From Hymenobacter edaphi (GTDB lineage: Bacteria > Bacteroidota > Bacteroidia > Cytophagales > Hymenobacteraceae), in assembly GCF_003258365.1 (NCBI RefSeq), contig NZ_QHKM01000001.1:1798001-1862000 (forward strand): 64,000 nt of DNA, written 5' to 3'. The notes under the pieces were generated by a model. That model ran no database searches, was not told the DNA's origin, and saw only the letters and a program-made list of their open reading frames with translations. Shown one piece after another: positions 53,949 to 61,547 of the stretch; position 1 is the first letter of the stretch, and each line of letters opens with the position of its first letter. The translations under genes and the position numbers were made by a program.

Positions 53949-55367
53949 CTAATTCTTCTGCGCCTGTCCCTGCGCCGCGTTCTGGTTGAACAGCGCCTGC
54001 AGGGCCTCGAAACTGCGGATGGCACCAGCCGGCAGCCCCTCCCCTTTCGGGCCGAACACCAGCTGCTGCTCCTGCTTTTCCACAGTCACTTTCGATTCGT
54101 CCAGCCGGCCGGCAGCGTCTTCGGCCATGCGCAGGTTCAGGCCCAGGTTTTGGGCCATGAACTTGTACATGGCCTGCCGCTTCGAGGCACCGTAGTCGTG
54201 GCCTTCTTTGGGCAGGTGCACGTTCTGTACCCGGTCGGGCTGGCCGTAGTAGCCGTAGATGGTTTTCAGGTAAGGCATGGCCACGTCGGGGGTTTGGGCG
54301 GTCCAGTCGCCGCCGTCGGTAATGGCCAGCATCGGGCGCGGGGCGGCCATAGCGGCCAGCTCGGCGTTGTTGGTGCCGCCCCCGCAGAGGTGCACCGGCA
54401 TGCCGCTTTCGCAGGGGCAGCCCCCGCTGTGGTAGGTCGAGAGCATCACCACCGGCACGCTGACTTTGATGCGCTCATCCAGGGCGGTGAGCAGCATGGT
54501 CTGGCTGCCGCCGCCCGAGCCGCCGGTAATGGCTACGCGGGCCGGGTCGGCGTTTTTCTGGGCGAGCAGGAAGTCCAGGGCCCGCAGGCCGTTCAGGGCC
54601 TGCACCGTCATGGCCAGGCTGCGGCGGTGGTCCTCCGGCTTAAACTGCAGGGTCGATTCGCCCCAGGCAAACAGATCGTAGCTATAGACCATGGCGCCCA
54701 TGCGGGCCAGCGTGGCGCAGCGCTTCTGGGCGTCGGCCCGGTAGCGCCCGTCGCCGAAGTGGCCGTCGGGGCTGATGATGACCGGCACCTTGCCCTTGGG
54801 CTTCAAAGGTCGGTACAACGAGCCGGTGACGTACACGCCGGGCAGCGTCTCCAGGGCCACATTTTCCACCGAGTAGCCGTCGTACGCGCGCTTGTTGGTC
54901 ACGATGGGCTTGCTCGCCGGCTTCGCGGGTACGGGCGCCAGCCGCAGCGCCGACCACATGCAGCCGCGCAGCTCGGCCCGGCGCTGCTCCCAGCTGGCCT
55001 GGTCGTGGTAGCGGGCGGCCAGCTCCTTTAGCTGGGCGGCGCCTTCCTCCGGCGTTTTCAGGTGGTACTGGTAGGTTTTGAGCTTGTAGGTCTTCTCACC
55101 CGTTTTAGCCGCCTGATAATCGAGCGGGCCCAGCACGTTGCGCAAGGTTTCGTCCACGTCGGGGCGGAAGCGCCACTGGGCGTAGGTCACGTACTTGTCC
55201 TTCACCATGGCCGCGTCGGGCCGAATTTTCACCCCGTAGCGCTGCTGAATCTCGTCGAGCACCTGCTGCAGCGGCTCCCGGTACTGCTCATCAGCCGTCT
55301 GGGCATGGGCGGCACTGGCGGCCGTTAGGAGCAGACCGGCGGCGAGAAGGCGGAGTTTGTGGAACAT
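53949..55367 (-). CDS. Secreted alpha/beta-hydrolase (acetyl-xylan-esterase type) with STN-like N-terminal domain
   Basis: The signal peptide is MFHKLRLLAAGLLLTAASAAHA. Residues about 30-95 (VLDEIQQRYGVKIRPDAAMV ... LRNVLGPLDYQAAKTGEKTY) resemble a short secretin/TonB N-terminal (STN) domain. The rest is an alpha/beta-hydrolase like CE7 or CE15-type esterases, with the nucleophile elbow GGSGGGSQT, an Asp in AITDGGDWT and the His in LPKEGHDYGAS. GSLYRPLKPKGKVPVIISPD is the usual entry strand. Length is 472 residues. It probably removes acetyl or other ester groups from pectin. STN domains are better known on secretins and TonB receptors, so the fusion is notable. An inverted family B hairpin lies directly upstream. 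Confidence 0.78.
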   Translation of the reverse strand: MFHKLRLLAAGLLLTAASAAHAQTADEQYREPLQQVLDEIQQRYGVKIRPDAAMVKDKYVTYAQWRFRPDVDETLRNVLGPLDYQAAKTGEKTYKLKTYQYHLKTPEEGAAQLKELAARYHDQASWEQRRAELRGCMWSALRLAPVPAKPASKPIVTNKRAYDGYSVENVALETLPGVYVTGSLYRPLKPKGKVPVIISPDGHFGDGRYRADAQKRCATLARMGAMVYSYDLFAWGESTLQFKPEDHRRSLAMTVQALNGLRALDFLLAQKNADPARVAITGGSGGGSQTMLLTALDERIKVSVPVVMLSTYHSGGCPCESGMPVHLCGGGTNNAELAAMAAPRPMLAITDGGDWTAQTPDVAMPYLKTIYGYYGQPDRVQNVHLPKEGHDYGASKRQAMYKFMAQNLGLNLRMAEDAAGRLDESKVTVEKQEQQLVFGPKGEGLPAGAIRSFEALQALFNQNAAQGQAQKN

Positions 55368-55379
55368 TGGGCGGTTGGG

Positions 55380-55421
55380 CGCCTCACCCCCTGGCCCCCT
55401 CTCCCAAAAGAAGAGGGGGAA
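55380..55421 (-). repeat. Family B start-site hairpin, copy 8 (minus strand)
   Basis: Read on the minus strand it ends GTGAGGCG and lies 12 bases before the ATG of the esterase at 55367. The stem has a few changes. Confidence 0.8.
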
Positions 55422-55501
55422 CTAGCTGCTAGTTTTCTAGAGCCAGACGAGCAGAAGGAATCGGACGGAAGAGGTGTTGGAGCTAATTTTTTTTGAGCTA
55501 G

Positions 55502-55557
55502 TTCTCCCTCTCCTTTCGGAGAGGGGGCTAGGGGGTGAGGCGCAGGTGAGGCGCAAC
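55502..55557 (+). repeat. Family B hairpin, copy 9, with duplicated tail
   Basis: The hairpin and GTGAGGCGC tail are followed by a second GGTGAGGCGC. No plus-strand gene follows; it points into the 3' end of the sialidase-like gene. Confidence 0.8.
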
Positions 55558-55566
55558 GTCAGGCCG

Positions 55567-56721
55567 TCAATCCTTGGTGATTTCCGCCGTGCCCGTCGGG
55601 GCGGTGTAGCCCTTCAAGGCCGGCCACTGGCCATTCTCAATCTTGACCAGCTTCAGCTTTTTGAGGTCGATGACGGCGTGCTTGATGCTCTTGCGGCGCC
55701 AGGTGTACACGAAATGCACCTTGCCGTCCTTGGTTTGAATCACCGAGGGGTAGGAGTACTGGCTGATGGGTGAGTCTTCCAGGATAGCAGCCGCGTACCA
55801 CTCCTTGCCGTCCTTGGAAATCGAGACGTTGAGCGGGGTGCGCGGGCCCTTCGCCAGCGTGCCGGGCGGCAATACGTGGTTGTAGACCAACAGCTGGCGC
55901 CCGTCCTGCAAGGTCACCGCGTCGGTGCCGGAGTTGTTGCCGGGCAGCGTGGTCTTGGCCAGCGGCGTCCACGTCTTGCCCTGATCCGAGGACCACGACT
56001 CCAGAATGGCCCGGTCGCGGCTGCGGCAGAGCAGCTGCAGGCGGCCATCGGCGTGCTTGAGGATGCTGGGCTGAATTGCGCCCTGGGTCGAGCCGTTGTC
56101 GATGGGCCCGATCATCGACCAGGTTTTGCCGAAGTCGGTGGTGGCTTCCAGGTGCACGCGCCAGCCGCCGCTGCCCTCGGTGCTGGTGGGGCTCAGCAGC
56201 GTGCCGTTCGAGAGCAGCACCGGCTTGTTTTTCACCGGCCCGATGTAGCCCTCCGGCAGCGCCTCGGCCGCCGACCAGGTCCGGCCGTTGTCCTTCGAGC
56301 GGCGCAGCCAGCCCTTCCAGTCCGAAGGCTTCGGCCCGATTTTGTAGAACAGCAGCAGCTCGCCGCCGGGCACCTGGTAGAGCACCGGGTTCCAGGTCGG
56401 GTAGCGCAGCGTCTCATTCACCACCCCGTTGGCCACTTCCACCGGGGCGGTCCAGCGGCCGTTTTCCTGCCGGCTCACCCAGATGCCCACGTCGGGGTTA
56501 CGCTCCTTAGTACCGCCAAACCACGAGGCCACCAGCCCCTGCGGTGTCTCAGCAATGGTAGCGGCGTGGCTTTCCGGGAAGGGCATTTTCTCCTGGATAA
56601 ACTCGTCCACGATGACAGCGCGCTGCCAGGGGTTTTTCTGGGCGGTTTTCGCCGGGTTCTGGGCAACGGAGCAGCCGACCGTCAGGCCGCTGGCGAGTAG
56701 TAAGGCAAGGGTGTGCTTCAT
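55567..56721 (-). CDS. Sialidase-like (BNR/Asp-box) beta-propeller lipoprotein
   Basis: This is an exported six-bladed beta-propeller. The start at 56721 (MKHTLALLLASGLTVGCSVA) gives a lipoprotein-like signal with Cys17, although position -3 is Thr rather than Leu. Asp-box turns of the S-x-D-x-G-x-T-W type are visible: SKDNGRTWS, TDFGKTWS and SDQGKTWT. SHAATIAETPQGLVASWFGG is typical of the BNR_2 group. The length of 384 residues suits this group rather than a full GH33 with extra domains. In rhamnogalacturonan II loci some GH33-like enzymes cleave Kdo or Dha, so that is possible, but the activity here is unproven. Confidence 0.75.
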   Translation of the reverse strand: MKHTLALLLASGLTVGCSVAQNPAKTAQKNPWQRAVIVDEFIQEKMPFPESHAATIAETPQGLVASWFGGTKERNPDVGIWVSRQENGRWTAPVEVANGVVNETLRYPTWNPVLYQVPGGELLLFYKIGPKPSDWKGWLRRSKDNGRTWSAAEALPEGYIGPVKNKPVLLSNGTLLSPTSTEGSGGWRVHLEATTDFGKTWSMIGPIDNGSTQGAIQPSILKHADGRLQLLCRSRDRAILESWSSDQGKTWTPLAKTTLPGNNSGTDAVTLQDGRQLLVYNHVLPPGTLAKGPRTPLNVSISKDGKEWYAAAILEDSPISQYSYPSVIQTKDGKVHFVYTWRRKSIKHAVIDLKKLKLVKIENGQWPALKGYTAPTGTAEITKD

Positions 56722-56757
56722 GTTCTGTGTTGGAATCCTAAACGTCACGCCATCAGG

Positions 56758-56953
56758 TCGTCATTCCGAGCGAAGTCGAGGAACCGAAGGAAGGCGCTAG
56801 CCAATCTCGCGTGCTGACGTCAGGTGCAATTCTTTTCGTTGGGGTTACTCTCGGATGTCAGCACGCGAGATGTCTCGGCAAGCTCGACATGACGTTCTTT
56901 TTGACTGTTGAGACGAAGCGGTAGAGATGCTTCGACAAGCTCAGCATGACGTT
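56758..56953. repeat. Compound repeat: family A' and half of family A copy 9
   Basis: A left part GTCATTCCGAGCGAAGTCGA is followed by a right arm GCGAGATGTCTCGGCAAGCTC then GACATGACG, then a lone family A right arm AGAGATGCTTCGACAAGCTC then AGCATGACG. The mix suggests repeated insertion or recombination between elements. Confidence 0.75.
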
Positions 56954-56973
56954 CTAGGGTTGGTCGTTCAAAC

Positions 56974-59736
56974 TCATTTCACCACGAAAGCATAATCCCC
57001 CGAGCCGACTTCAAACACGGCCCGGTCGCCTTCCTGGCGCAGAAACTTCACGCCCGGCGCGGACGCGGCTTTCTTGCCGCCTTCCTGCACCCGCTCCGCG
57101 TCTTTGGCCGGGATGTACACCAGCGCCTTGGTGTTACCGGGCACCGTCAGGTTCCAGCTGAAGCGCTTGGCATCCTGCTTCCAGCTGCTCTTGATCAGGC
57201 CGCGCACCGATTGGTAGGAGGCCGAAACCGAGGTCAGGCCGGCGGTGGGCGTGGGCTTCATTTCCAGGCGCTGAAAGCCCGGCGCGTCGGGGGCGGATTT
57301 GATGCCGGCCAGGTTTTCGTACTGCCAGATCAGCAGGTCGCCGAGCAGCATCACGTGGTTTTGGGAGTTCATGGCCGGGTCGGCGGTGTTGCCGTTCCAC
57401 AGCTCCCAGATGGTGGTGGCCCCGTTGGCGGCCATGTAGCCCCAGCTCGGGTAGTCACGGTTGGAGGCCAGGCGCAGGGCCACGTCGGGGCGGCCGTACC
57501 GGGTGAGGCCGCGCATCAGCCACTGCGTGCCGATGACGCCGGTGCTGATGTGGCCCTGGTTTTCGACCATGATTTTGTCGACGATGTTCTGGAACACCTT
57601 GGCCTCGGCCTCGGCGGGCACCATGCCGTAGGACAAGGGCAGCAGGTTGGCCGTTACGGTGCCATTGGAGTACTGGCAGCTTTCGGGGTTCAGGAATTTC
57701 TGGTTGAAGGCCGTTTTCAGCGCGGCCATCTGCTGGGTGTACTCGTCGGCGTCATTGGTTTTGCCAAGCGTCGCGGCGAAACCGCGCATGAGGTCCAGCA
57801 TGTGGTAGTAGGTGCTGCTGGCAATGAGCACGCCGTCGGTGTTGCGGGCGGGGTCCTTGGAATGGATGAGCTTCTCCGACTCCGGCGGCACGCACCAGTC
57901 GCCGTATTTGTCCTTGGTGACGAGGCCGTTTTCGGAGTAGTTCTGGCCCATGTAGACGAGCCAGCGGCGCATGGAGTCGTAGTGACGGGCCAGCACCTGC
58001 TCGTCGCCGTACTGGCGGTAGAGCATGTCGGCCACGGTGAGGTAGGTGCCGGGCCAGGTCACGTTGTCGCCGTAGTAGCGCCAGAAGGCGGGGGCCACGT
58101 CGGGGATGCTGCCGTCGGCTTTCTGGGCCTGCTCGATGTCGCGCAGCCACTTGGCGTAGAGGCGGGAGTTGTCGAACACGAAACTCTCGCCGTAGGCCCC
58201 GGTGGTCCGGTCGCCGAGCCAGGGCTGCCGCTCGTTGCGCTGCGGGCAGTCGACGGGCATGCCCTTGTAGTTACTGCGGATGCCCCAGTAGGCGTTGCGG
58301 TACACCTGGTTGATGGTCGGGTCGGAGGTGGTCAGCGCGCCGGTGGTGGGCATATCGTCGTACACCACGCGGCCGTCGAAGTCGGCCAGGGTGGGCGCCG
58401 CGCCGGGCCAGCCGCTGATTTCCACGTAGCGGAAGCCGTGGTAGACGAAGCGCGGCTCCCAGGTTTCGGGCCCGCCGCCTTTTAAGGTGTACACGTCGGT
58501 CACGCGGGCGTCGCGCAGGTTGCGCACGTACAGCTCGCCGCTGGGCTGCAGGGTCTCGGCGAAGCGCAGCGTCACCTGGTCGCCGGCCTTGCCCTGCACG
58601 CGCAGGCGCAGCCAGCCGGCCAGGTTCTGGCCCAGGTCGAGGATGTACTTGCCGCCGGCCAGGGGCTTGATGGCCACGGGCCGGAGCGTTTCCATCACCT
58701 TCATGTTCTCGTTCATCTGCGCCTCGTAGGTGCCGCCGGGCTCCTGCACCAGCTCGGCCTTGAGCCAGCTTTTGGCATCGAAGCCGGCCGTGGCCCAGCC
58801 GGGCATTTCCTTGGTGGCGTCGTATTCCTCGCCGTCGTACTCGTTGTTGGTGCGGATGGGGCCGTCGGCGGTGCCCTGCCAGGTGTCGTCGGTCTTGACG
58901 ATGTCGCGCGAGCCGTCGGCGTAGGTCACCTCAATCTGCATGAGCAGCTTGGGGTAGCCGAAGGTCTTGATTTTGTAGGGCTTGTAGTTCTGGCGCATGG
59001 CGTAGAAGCGGCCGTTGCCCAGGGTCACGCCCACCGCGTTGGGGCCGGCTTTCAGCAGGCTGGTCACGTCGTAGGTGCTGTACTTCACGCCCTGGGTGTA
59101 GTCAGTGGGGCCGGGGGCCAGCACCTGCTCCCCTACCCGCTGCCCGTTCAGGTGCAGCTCGTAGAGGCCCAGCCCGATGATGTAGGCCGTGGCCTGGCGG
59201 ATGGGCTTGGCGGCCTGGAACTCCTTGCGGAAGTAGCGGGCCGAGAGGCGGGCGTGGCTTTCCTCCTTGTCCCAGGGAAAGGCACGGTCGAAGCCGATCC
59301 AGCGGCCTTTCCAGTCGAGGTAGTTGAGCAGGCCCATGCTCCAGGCGGCCGGCGCGCTCCAGGCTGTGGCGCCCTGGCTGGTCCAGGTGCGCACCTTCCA
59401 GTAGCAGCGGGTGCGGCTGCGCAGCGGCTGGCCGGCGTAGCGCACGTGCACCGACTGCCCGGACGTGACCTGGCCGGAGTTCCACAGGTCGCCCTCGTCG
59501 GCGGCCAGCTTGTCGGGCGAGGAGGCCACCAGCACCTGGTAGGCGGTTTGCTCCAGGCCGCGGGCCGCACCGCTAAGCTCCCAGCTCAGGCGCGGGGCGG
59601 TGGCGTCGATGCCTTCAGGGTTGGTGAGCAGCTCGCAGCGCAGGCGCAGCAGTTGCACGGCCGCGGGCTGGTCGGCGCGGAAGGCCGTCAGCAGCAGGGC
59701 GGTGAGAAGCGAAGAAAGTACAATGCGCAGGTTCAT
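56974..59736 (-). CDS. GH78 alpha-L-rhamnosidase (large, multidomain)
   Basis: This is a secreted alpha-L-rhamnosidase. The start at 59736 (MNLRIVLSSLLTALLLTAFRA) gives a compact signal peptide. Domains in order are an N-terminal Ig-like part (LRCELLTNPEGIDATAPRLS and WELSG), a rhamnose-binding jelly roll (YELHLNGQRVGEQVLAPGPT), a Bac_rhamnosid domain (YILDLGQNLAGWLRLRVQG), the barrel and a C-terminal beta-domain. The acidic motif MPVDCPQRNERQPWLGDR and the later Glu in TTIWELWNG match classic GH78 active-site regions. Length is 920 residues. It has the same 16-bp upstream motif, at the same distance, as the GH78 at 13991. The window therefore holds three GH78 genes plus one GH106. Confidence 0.92.
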   Translation of the reverse strand: MNLRIVLSSLLTALLLTAFRADQPAAVQLLRLRCELLTNPEGIDATAPRLSWELSGAARGLEQTAYQVLVASSPDKLAADEGDLWNSGQVTSGQSVHVRYAGQPLRSRTRCYWKVRTWTSQGATAWSAPAAWSMGLLNYLDWKGRWIGFDRAFPWDKEESHARLSARYFRKEFQAAKPIRQATAYIIGLGLYELHLNGQRVGEQVLAPGPTDYTQGVKYSTYDVTSLLKAGPNAVGVTLGNGRFYAMRQNYKPYKIKTFGYPKLLMQIEVTYADGSRDIVKTDDTWQGTADGPIRTNNEYDGEEYDATKEMPGWATAGFDAKSWLKAELVQEPGGTYEAQMNENMKVMETLRPVAIKPLAGGKYILDLGQNLAGWLRLRVQGKAGDQVTLRFAETLQPSGELYVRNLRDARVTDVYTLKGGGPETWEPRFVYHGFRYVEISGWPGAAPTLADFDGRVVYDDMPTTGALTTSDPTINQVYRNAYWGIRSNYKGMPVDCPQRNERQPWLGDRTTGAYGESFVFDNSRLYAKWLRDIEQAQKADGSIPDVAPAFWRYYGDNVTWPGTYLTVADMLYRQYGDEQVLARHYDSMRRWLVYMGQNYSENGLVTKDKYGDWCVPPESEKLIHSKDPARNTDGVLIASSTYYHMLDLMRGFAATLGKTNDADEYTQQMAALKTAFNQKFLNPESCQYSNGTVTANLLPLSYGMVPAEAEAKVFQNIVDKIMVENQGHISTGVIGTQWLMRGLTRYGRPDVALRLASNRDYPSWGYMAANGATTIWELWNGNTADPAMNSQNHVMLLGDLLIWQYENLAGIKSAPDAPGFQRLEMKPTPTAGLTSVSASYQSVRGLIKSSWKQDAKRFSWNLTVPGNTKALVYIPAKDAERVQEGGKKAASAPGVKFLRQEGDRAVFEVGSGDYAFVVK

Positions 59737-59981
59737 CGGGACGGGCTGCCGCACCCCGCGGCCCCCGCTACGACAGCAGCGGGGAAGCCGGCCGCTATAC
59801 GGGCCGGCGCCACGGGGCGGTGCTAGGCACTTTTGGCGTCCACTAGTTCACCATTTTTCCCGTGCCAACATTCTACGATCTTAGCATAAAGCTTTAGGAT
59901 TTGGGCATGGTGGGTCAGCTTTACTCTAATAAAGCCTGCAAAATTTCTCACCACATATACTTTATGCTACTGTTAAACTAT
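59737..59981. other. 245-base intergenic region with promoter of GH78 and start of the AT-rich island
   Basis: GC-rich sequence near the GH78 start gives way near 59860 to AT-rich DNA. It contains regulatory motif copy 4. A weak hairpin (GCTTTA/TAAAGC, 59918-59935) follows the AT-rich gene pair. Confidence 0.5.
59871..59886 (-). promoter_or_regulatory. Putative PUL-wide regulatory motif, copy 4
   Basis: The minus strand reads TGCTAAGATCGTAGAA, in sense with GH78 and 135 bases before its start. Confidence 0.38.
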
Positions 59982-60737
59982 TTAGAACCGAGCTCGTTGG
60001 CGACGTGAAATAACCGGAAACCAGTGAATATCATAATGCGTCATAAGTATTGAGTAAACACCCTTGACTAGCTGAACAGGGTTATTATCATTAAGCTCGA
60101 ACATTTCAGAGCTTATAAACTGCCGCTCACGCAACATAATACTGATTCTTCTAGCCTGTGAATATATAGTCTCTGGCTTACCAGAATCTACAAGTAGCTC
60201 GAAAGGATTAACATTCTTGAGTTTTTTAACATCAGTAGGATCTGAGAAAAGCCTACCCAAGCTGTGACGTGGGCTATAAATCAAATGATGGTAGCCACTA
60301 CCGTGTGCAGGCAGATCCTCTATAGCGAATAACGCAGAATTAGCTAAGACACGGTCTCCACTGTAATGCGAAGACAACGCGGGTATTTGCCAAAACTCAG
60401 GAGTAGCATAAAAAACCCTATTACCAAGGCTTAATCTTTTCAAATCCTTTAATAACTTAAATTGCTCACCATCTGTATTGAGCTTTATTTTGTAATAATC
60501 ATGACCATACACATCCCAATGTTTTCTAAAGAAATTAGAAACCTTATCGTGATAAGTAGGTATTTTAAATTGAAAATACAAACTGCCAGCTATTTCCACA
60601 TCATAACCGCCACCTACCCGACCTTCCTCTACGGTATTCGGAAAAATTGGAAGAGGAACAAAAGGAAGAAATTGTCGCACATATTCAAATGTGTAACAAA
60701 ACGAAAACTGCGTTTCCGAAAATTCACAAGATTCCAT
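59982..60737 (-). CDS. Unknown AT-rich gene, possible PD-(D/E)xK-like nuclease fold
   Basis: This encodes 251 residues with no signal peptide and no family I recognise. An N-terminal segment YTFEYVRQFLPFVPLPIFPN leads to GGGYDVEIAGSLYFQFKIPT. The spacing of a GYD and a Q-F-K is like the core of some PD-(D/E)xK nucleases (Q-x-K variant), but this is a weak reading. A helix GEQFKLLKDLKRLSLGNRVF and then YATPEFW follow, which also occur after the core in such folds. Base composition and codon use differ sharply from neighbours: many AT-ending codons in an otherwise GC-rich region. It lies 28 bases after the next gene on the same strand, and the two are probably one operon acquired by transfer. 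Confidence 0.55.
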   Translation of the reverse strand: MESCEFSETQFSFCYTFEYVRQFLPFVPLPIFPNTVEEGRVGGGYDVEIAGSLYFQFKIPTYHDKVSNFFRKHWDVYGHDYYKIKLNTDGEQFKLLKDLKRLSLGNRVFYATPEFWQIPALSSHYSGDRVLANSALFAIEDLPAHGSGYHHLIYSPRHSLGRLFSDPTDVKKLKNVNPFELLVDSGKPETIYSQARRISIMLRERQFISSEMFELNDNNPVQLVKGVYSILMTHYDIHWFPVISRRQRARF

Positions 60738-60765
60738 ATTGACTGCTATTCAAATATTAGGATAC

Positions 60766-61425
60766 TTAAAATTGCATACCCTGCTCATACTGCTCCCGCA
60801 TGGTATCCTCATACATTTTATCGATCATATCAGCATAATCTGTATATTTTGCAAATACATCAGATGTATGAAAAAACAATATCATACTTTTCTCAAGTAA
60901 TTCATTAACATCTAACACATTTAGCTTAACTCCTTCTTTAAAAGATGGATTTTGCTGCTTATCTACAGGATACCTAAACGCATCCGAGTTTTTATCCAAT
61001 GCATGAAAAACATCTTTAAGCGACTCTACTTCTAGACACAATTCATCAAATGCCTTTTTATCCTCTTTCTCTACTTTAATACCATGTTTTTCACTCAACT
61101 TCACTATCGACTCATATACATGCATTTTAAAAGCTCTAAAAAGCGTTTCTAAATCATGTGTACCTGCAACAGTAAAATCATCTTTTCCAGAGTACTTCGC
61201 AAAGTATCTTATATTTGTCTTCAACCCCAGCTCTATACAATGCCTTGCAATAAATAGAAGAGGATAAGCCACAGAATCCACATGGTACCCTGAGTCCAAA
61301 ACGTCTTTCATTAAAATATCAAAGCTACGCTTATAGCTCCCAAGGTATCTAGGAAAGCTCAAGTGATAATCCACAAAAGCAGTAAACTGATGCTCAGTAT
61401 TTTTATTTCTTGGAATGTCGTTCAT
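60766..61425 (-). CDS. Unknown AT-rich gene, HEPN-like helical protein
   Basis: This encodes 219 residues, mainly helical, without a signal peptide. The segment YPLLFIARHCIELGLKTNIR followed by GTHDLETLFRAF resembles helical proteins of the HEPN-like kind (a helix with H-x-x-E-L-x-L-K and a later HDL-x-x-L). The canonical HEPN R-x4-6-H motif is not seen, so an RNase role cannot be claimed. It has the same low GC as the gene after it, which starts 28 bases downstream. The pair has no link to pectin and may be a small defence or toxin module. Its ATG at 61425 is the first in frame and sits in AT-rich leader DNA. Confidence 0.55.
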   Translation of the reverse strand: MNDIPRNKNTEHQFTAFVDYHLSFPRYLGSYKRSFDILMKDVLDSGYHVDSVAYPLLFIARHCIELGLKTNIRYFAKYSGKDDFTVAGTHDLETLFRAFKMHVYESIVKLSEKHGIKVEKEDKKAFDELCLEVESLKDVFHALDKNSDAFRYPVDKQQNPSFKEGVKLNVLDVNELLEKSMILFFHTSDVFAKYTDYADMIDKMYEDTMREQYEQGMQF

Positions 61426-61489
61426 ACGTCTATTATTCAGATGTCAGAGCAAGTTGCCAAATAACGAATTTATAATCTATTCACACAAA

Positions 61490-61526
61490 CAGCGGGTAGC
61501 AAACCTCATCGGTTCACTACCCGCTG
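61490..61526 (-). terminator. Intrinsic-type terminator of the GH2 gene
   Basis: CAGCGGGTAG (61490-61499) and CTACCCGCTG (61517-61526) form a 10-bp stem with a 17-base loop. Read on the minus strand it follows the GH2 stop by 21 bases and is followed by TTTGTGTG. Confidence 0.68.
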
Positions 61527-61547
61527 CTGCATTCAAGCCCTAAGCGT

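Noticed and set aside
3614-56953. Family A and B repeats as a CRISPR array
   Set aside because: Copies are scattered singly between genes, are palindromic and lack regular spacers; no cas genes are present.
3614-56953. Family A repeats as insertion sequences
   Set aside because: No transposase gene or target-site duplication is visible; their size (80-200 bp) suits REP or MITE-like elements.
59982-60737. Firm PD-(D/E)xK nuclease call
   Set aside because: Only a GYD...QFK spacing supports it, and it could be chance.
60766-61425. Firm HEPN ribonuclease call
   Set aside because: The canonical R-x4-6-H motif was not found; only the general helical pattern fits.
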